Below, piece by piece: positions 54,984 through 59,910 of a stretch of 59,910 bases of DNA; position 1 is the stretch's first letter, and each line of letters opens with the position of its first letter. Under the pieces are notes generated by a model. It was given only the letters and a program-made list of their open reading frames with translations. It was not told the origin of the DNA and made no database searches. This DNA is from Fragilariopsis cylindrus CCMP1102 (Eukaryota > Bacillariophyta > Bacillariophyceae > Bacillariales > Bacillariaceae): assembly GCA_900095095.1 (NCBI GenBank), contig FMBT01000528.1:1-59910 (forward strand), given 5' to 3'. The position numbers and the translations under genes are program-made.

Positions 54984-55886
54984 GTTTCGCTTAGCGATTC
55001 ACAAAACCAAATCTGAGGACTCCTTACAAGGATCAATCTTCACCATCGGCAATCGACAGTTTTTCATTAGCGAAACTAATCCACGAATCGTTTATTAGCA
55101 AAACTAATTCACGAATCCTCTGTGGCGATTCGTGACTGATGCTTCGACTGCGAACCTTGACTCAACTTTCAAAAATTACTTAACGAACAGTCCAACATTG
55201 GCTTTCAGGGGAGTACATGTTCTCCTTTCCGAGTTGAAGTGACTAGTCGAGGCAATTGGAACCAAGCACAAACAAATGGAATGCTTAGGTACATAGTATT
55301 CGTGAAAGTCACATTCACTAAGTGTAACAATATTCACCAAACATATAAGATGAACCACATGTCACCACGACTACTATTCCGATACAAAATTCGACAAAAG
55401 TGACTTTATTCATAATTGCCGAATCATATATATATATAATAATCAAACATATATGAGGATTCCTTCACAACCATGATTACATCCTTAAACAACAACTCGA
55501 TGATCGATCGCGCTCTTCAAACGAAGACTGCATCGGACAATGTTCGCGATCGTAGAAGAACCGATGCTGATACAACTGACCTAATGCCTCTTTCAAAGAC
55601 TACATTCAGCTATGTACAAATCGCAGCAATCAAAACCGATAGTAAATATCGATGTCTATGTCGACTCCGACGTCGACTCCGACGTCAATGTCGATGTCTA
55701 ACCAATATATACTGATAGATATATGGATAAACAACGATTAACTGCACAAGAACCGTCTTTTCACAGGAGAAAACAACGATTCATTACCTACGAATCGTCT
55801 CTTCACAAAACCACAACGTAACACAATAATCAGATCAGGTGCTCACAATACGCTTGACGAGAACTTACAAACGCAAATCAAACATC

Positions 55887-58201
55887 ATGGCTTCCCAAAC
55901 CAACGTCTTACGTTTAAATTGCATTAACAAGAATTACAACACCTACTCTGTACTACCACTACGAACACCAAGAACCAACGTAAAAGATTACCACTTGAAT
56001 CTTGGAAAAGATGCGTCCTCGAACATCGGTCGCATCCAACCTGACGAAAATCTACGATACGTGTTCATCAACGAGGACATGAAGCTCGATGTATTACGCT
56101 GCGTCATTCCAGCTGAGGGATATGACATGGCAGCAATTGCTGGAGACGGCATTATGGATACAACAATGGTCCGCCTTCGCAACGGCAACACAGTTTTCAA
56201 CAACTTCGTCGCTATCATGAGTAGAGAGATGGTAAACATGGGAGGGTTCCGAACGATCGATGACGTCGACGTCGATGAGCTCATCAAACCTGATGGTTCT
56301 CTCGTCACTTTAGCGGACATCGGCCTCGATGGTAACGAGGATGATCCGAAGTTGGTAATCTTACCAATTGCTATTCCCATTCCTCATGGACATCCTTTAC
56401 CCCTCGGCCATAAAGTCGATGAAGATCTTCCACCTTCCGAAGTGGAATATCCCCATATTTCTTAGCCTGGTTAAAGGCAGTCAAGATCCTCCAAGCCATC
56501 AACAAGGGTGTACCAGTAACTGGTTCAGTGGCAGGTAACGACATGCTTTTCGGTCGCGACCAGTTCCACGAAACAGTCGCTGATGCTGATGCTGAAGAGA
56601 ACAACTACGACAGGATCATTCAAGCTACAGGAGACATGATTTCGAAAGATACTTACGTCCTATGTCCAATGCCAGTTTTGCCATCATCTGATTTCCATCG
56701 TCAGCACTTCGACGAGGCGGAAGTTGTTACAAGACGAGCATTGTTCGATGTCGGACAATGCGCGTCTGCCGAAACAGTCCAACCGAATCAGACTACAGCG
56801 ACTGACCTCGCCGGATATTCAAAAATTATCGGTGACGCACTCGCGAAGCGTAGCAAATCGGATGATGCTAAAAAGACAGGTTTCTCCAACAACGTTGAGG
56901 AGAAATTGAAACTTTTTGGAGCATCTACCGGGACAAACGGTTTCGGTGAAGAAATTCTTGTGCTAGGAACAATTTCCGAAGCGTGCAAAAGTATCTTCGC
57001 TGATAAAAACAAAACCTCGTCAGCACAATGCTTCCAGAACGCTATGCACTCCGAAGCAGTAGCCATGACGGATGAAGGGGGAAACATCGCAGCGGACAAC
57101 TTGATCTTCAACGAACGCCAATTCAACGCGGTCTTTGTTGTCAAATTGAAAAGTATGCAATTTATGAGAACAGCCCTTGCACACAACCGTTTGACTTCGA
57201 CGCTGAGATCACCATTTTAAATTTTCTTCCTGCCGACGAGGACAATCTAGCATTCCAGAAGATGTTACAATCTGACCGAACGGCCCAAGAGGAGGATCAG
57301 ATGGAATGCGATATTACGAAACATACTAAGCGGACCACCAATCTCTTCATCGACGGTTATCAGGTCGATCGTTTCCATCTTTACACCTGTATCGCAACAT
57401 TCATGTGTTTTATCCGTGTTATGTTCGAGAATGGAAAAGAATCGCTAATCTACAAGGGATTTGAGAACCTACTCACATACGTCAAGAGTTCCGAAGGGGC
57501 CGGTTGGTTAACTTTGAATACTCGTACCTATTCGAACACTATCCATCACTTGGTCTGCGAGTTACAAATACTGTTGGTAGGTGTCCAGAAATTTACATCC
57601 AACAACGATGCCCTTGTCCGAATGGTCAAGAACGATGCTGAAATTCCTGGTGCACATGCCAACCGCATCAAGTCAGTATGCGAAAAAATGCACTTTGTTT
57701 GGACACAACGATGCGTCGAACCTGTCAGCACTTTCATCAACGCCCCAGAGACGTTTTCCTGGTTTCCTCTAATATCAGGAAGGAAGTTTACTATCAAACA
57801 ACAGGACTATTCTGGCACACCGACACACCAGAAAGATGCGAAAAAGGGCGACGCACCTGCTTCGGGAAAGCCCAAAGGTGTCGCAAAGCACGATAAGCCT
57901 GTAAAGGACAATCCTAATCGTGCCGTCAAGACCAACGAGGTAATAGAGAAAGAGAAAAAGGGATGGCTCATGTACACTGGAACCAGCAAGAAATTACCTT
58001 CTTGCGGGGAATTCCATGAGGGAAAACGCCTATGCAATGGCTGGATCTATGTGGGACGTCACTGCGGTGCAGATGCATGCAATCGCATCCATGCCAACAG
58101 TTTCGACAAACTTACCCCGGAATTCCAAGGAAGAGTCAGAACTTGGGTAAACGATAAGAAAAACAAAGTCCGATGGGCACCTGGAAGAGAACCCAAGAAT
58201 A
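55887..58201 (+). CDS. Gag-like protein of copy B (two frameshifts)
   Basis: Better preserved than copy A. ATG 55887 lies in a frame open to 56465; the next segment is open to 57220, and the last from before 57262 to the zinc-finger end. The two remaining shifts, near 56450 and 57190, are the ones also present in copy A. At each, deleting or adding one base in a C-run joins conserved text ('SEVEYP' to 'FLAWLKAVKIL'; 'ALAHN' to 'FDAEITILNFLPADED'). The C-terminal zinc-finger motif and the basic linker are identical to copy A. Confidence 0.65.
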
Positions 58202-58354
58202 GTGAGTAAACAAAACCACGTTTCTTATGTCTACTATCCACGCCCACGAATCGAACAAATACACATTACATATAAGATTAACTAATTTTCGTTTAATTTA
58301 CATACTCTTATTCTACATTCCCTTCACTAGCACTTATTTCACCTATCTGCAGAG
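58202..58354 (+). other. Candidate intron between gag and pol (copy B)
   Basis: Same donor, acceptor and length as in copy A; the sequence appears unchanged. Confidence 0.55.
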
Positions 58355-59910
58355 AGCCAAACACCAGCACGCTCGATGCCTGTTTTCTTGGTGCTTTCTC
58401 AAGCAACAAGGTACTCCAACCAATAATCCCTATTGATCCAGTGGTACCACTCGAGTGCGATCCTAGTAGTCCTCTATTTAAAATAGCGAGCAAAACAATC
58501 AATGAACGATCGCCTGCCTTTACCGAAGAATTCCTTCCAAAAGCAAACGTTGAGTCTCATCGTCATCCCAACCAAAGTCCGTTCGTGAACGCTGGACCTC
58601 CTGCCTCGTTCTCAACCAACGAACTACATAATTGGGCCAAAAGCCTGCCGGAGGGAGTCAAACAACCCTTATTCGACATAAATGGTAAGAATACAAAGAG
58701 TATGCGACATAAAAATATTTCGTTTACTAGTGAATATCGTTTTCGCCATATTATCCCTTTCTTGTATTTAGGCGAATTCCTTGACAAGGAAAGCCAGAAG
58801 AACCTCGAAGAAGTTTCGTTCCTAGCGAAACAGTTTTCAGAACTACAATCCGAGTACGGTTCGGTCGATACGGAACCTATTCGCGGATTTGAAAACTACA
58901 AAGATTTCCGAGACGAAACAGAACTCAACAAGCATCGCATCCGTCTCCATTCGGCAGCTCTGCTACAACATAGCTGCGATGTTGAGAAATTGGTATATTA
59001 CTCGGTGGCCCACACGTTGGGGCAAACCGGAATGTACCAAAAATCCTCCAAGACTTAAAGAAAGGGGTACAACCAGAAATCCTAGCCGAAATCAAGCGTG
59101 TCTTCGAGCACGGTTCGCCAAGGCATATTAATGCCACCAATACTGAACAGAACTTGAAAGATTACTACCAATACGGCAACCACGAATCCGTTAACGATAA
59201 TGAAGACGAAGTTGAGAAAGTACTTCTAAAGGATCACCGAAGAGGTAACACTTTACTCGTCGATCCAAGACTATTCGCGTACATCCCGAACAGTCATCTT
59301 TCTCCACAAGGACTTGCAGACCTTTTTAATCTATGGAAAGAGGCCCGCCACATATCCGATTGCTCACATCGCGTACACCCGGAATCGATGTCAATCAATG
59401 ATTGGACCAACAAAAAGAACGAACCTCCAGTCTATTTTGCTGGAAGTTTCGTTCGATTCTGCCAGTGGATATACAACCTAAGGATTTCATATCCAAAGCG
59501 ACGTATCCTCCTTGGCGACGACGATATGACGAATGCTTTCAGATTCATCAAAAACAATCCGTCTACAGTTGCCATGAATGGCTTCATGGCGAATGGGCAT
59601 CTCGGGTTCTCTACAGGACAATGCTTCGGCGCCTGTTTTTCTCCACCGAATTTTGACCAAGGAGCAAAAGGACGGCAGCAACAAGCAAGCTATCTCTGGG
59701 AGAAAGAACCAGAACGTACTTTAGCTAGAGCAGTGGACCATACAAGCCGAATGGTCTTTGAAGAATGCACCTCGACGGAATCATTCACACAAGCATCAAA
59801 GGACGCCCTCAACACGGGCGTGTTTCGGAATAACGGATCGCGGAAACCACCGGAATTTCCTATGCAAGTAGATGATTGCATGTATGCTGACGTCGAAGAA
59901 TATTTCAAAC
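58355..59910 (+). CDS. Pol polyprotein of copy B, partial
   Basis: Matches copy A but lacks one C near 59001 (TATTACTCGG instead of TATTACCTCGG), which shifts the frame and stops the first segment at 59058. The downstream frame, including RT motifs A, B and C, is otherwise intact and continues to the window end. Copy A is the reference reading for this protein. Confidence 0.75.

Larger units (their letters stand above)
54413..59910 (+). mobile_element. Tyrosine-recombinase retrotransposon, copy B (runs off the window)
   Basis: Collinear with copy A from its first base (offset 10,072, later about 10,060). By eye the shared 5.5 kb differs at few sites: a 14-bp repeat-unit difference, AT-tract length, several one-base indels and a handful of substitutions. 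This is a recent pair. The window ends inside the RT domain, so the right end and flank are not visible. Confidence 0.85.

Overview
The window reads as nuclear DNA of a diatom, probably a pennate one. It has short GT-AG introns (140, 146, 166 and 151 bp in host genes), many Asn, Gln, Ser and Asp homopolymer tracts, and a mevalonate-pathway gene. A plastid glycolate/glycerate transporter carries a bipartite presequence with an 'NAF-VIP' (ASAFAP-like) cleavage motif, and there is a diatom-type duplicated Cys/His domain protein. The species cannot be fixed from sequence alone.

Layout. 0.8-5.0 kb: two neighbouring mitochondrial respiratory genes, a quinone-type D-lactate dehydrogenase and an alternative oxidase (AOX). 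Both are split by many one-base indels although family residues are kept; the AOX appears to have an N-terminal EF-hand. 5.3-10.6 kb: a GtrA-like membrane protein, a PWI-like/RGG RNA-binding protein and an orphan. 12-17 kb: a secreted Lys/Ser-rich protein, a Nudix protein with an Asn-rich minisatellite, and an acid-sphingomyelinase-like phosphoesterase. 17.8-25.7 kb: a MiaB/CDK5RAP1-type methylthiotransferase, a small membrane protein, the duplicated Cys/His protein (which contains a perfect 38-bp palindrome) and diphosphomevalonate decarboxylase. 26-37 kb: a run of secretory-pathway genes: C69 peptidase, PC-esterase-like protein, 2OG-Fe(II) oxygenase, an O-fucosyltransferase-like gene, and head-to-head with it a sulfotransferase-like gene. 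37-44 kb: PLGG1-type transporter, an NTT/TLC nucleotide transporter and an orphan with poly-Gln.

44.3-59.9 kb is occupied by two nearly identical head-to-tail copies of a roughly 10-kb retroelement. Its pol protein has the order reverse transcriptase (RT), RNase H, tyrosine recombinase (YR), with a complete R...HxxR...W...Y set. It therefore belongs with the DIRS/Ngaro/PAT/VIPER class of YR retrotransposons rather than with LTR elements. It has a gag-like ORF ending in a CCCH-type zinc finger, a candidate 153-bp spliceosomal intron that would fuse gag to pol in frame, an unrecognised third ORF, and unusual terminal-region repeats. This is the strongest candidate for an undescribed system here.

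Sequence quality matters for interpretation. Several host genes and both element copies carry one-base indels, many in homopolymers or microsatellites, while other kilobase-long ORFs are perfect. Residual assembly indels are as likely as true gene decay.
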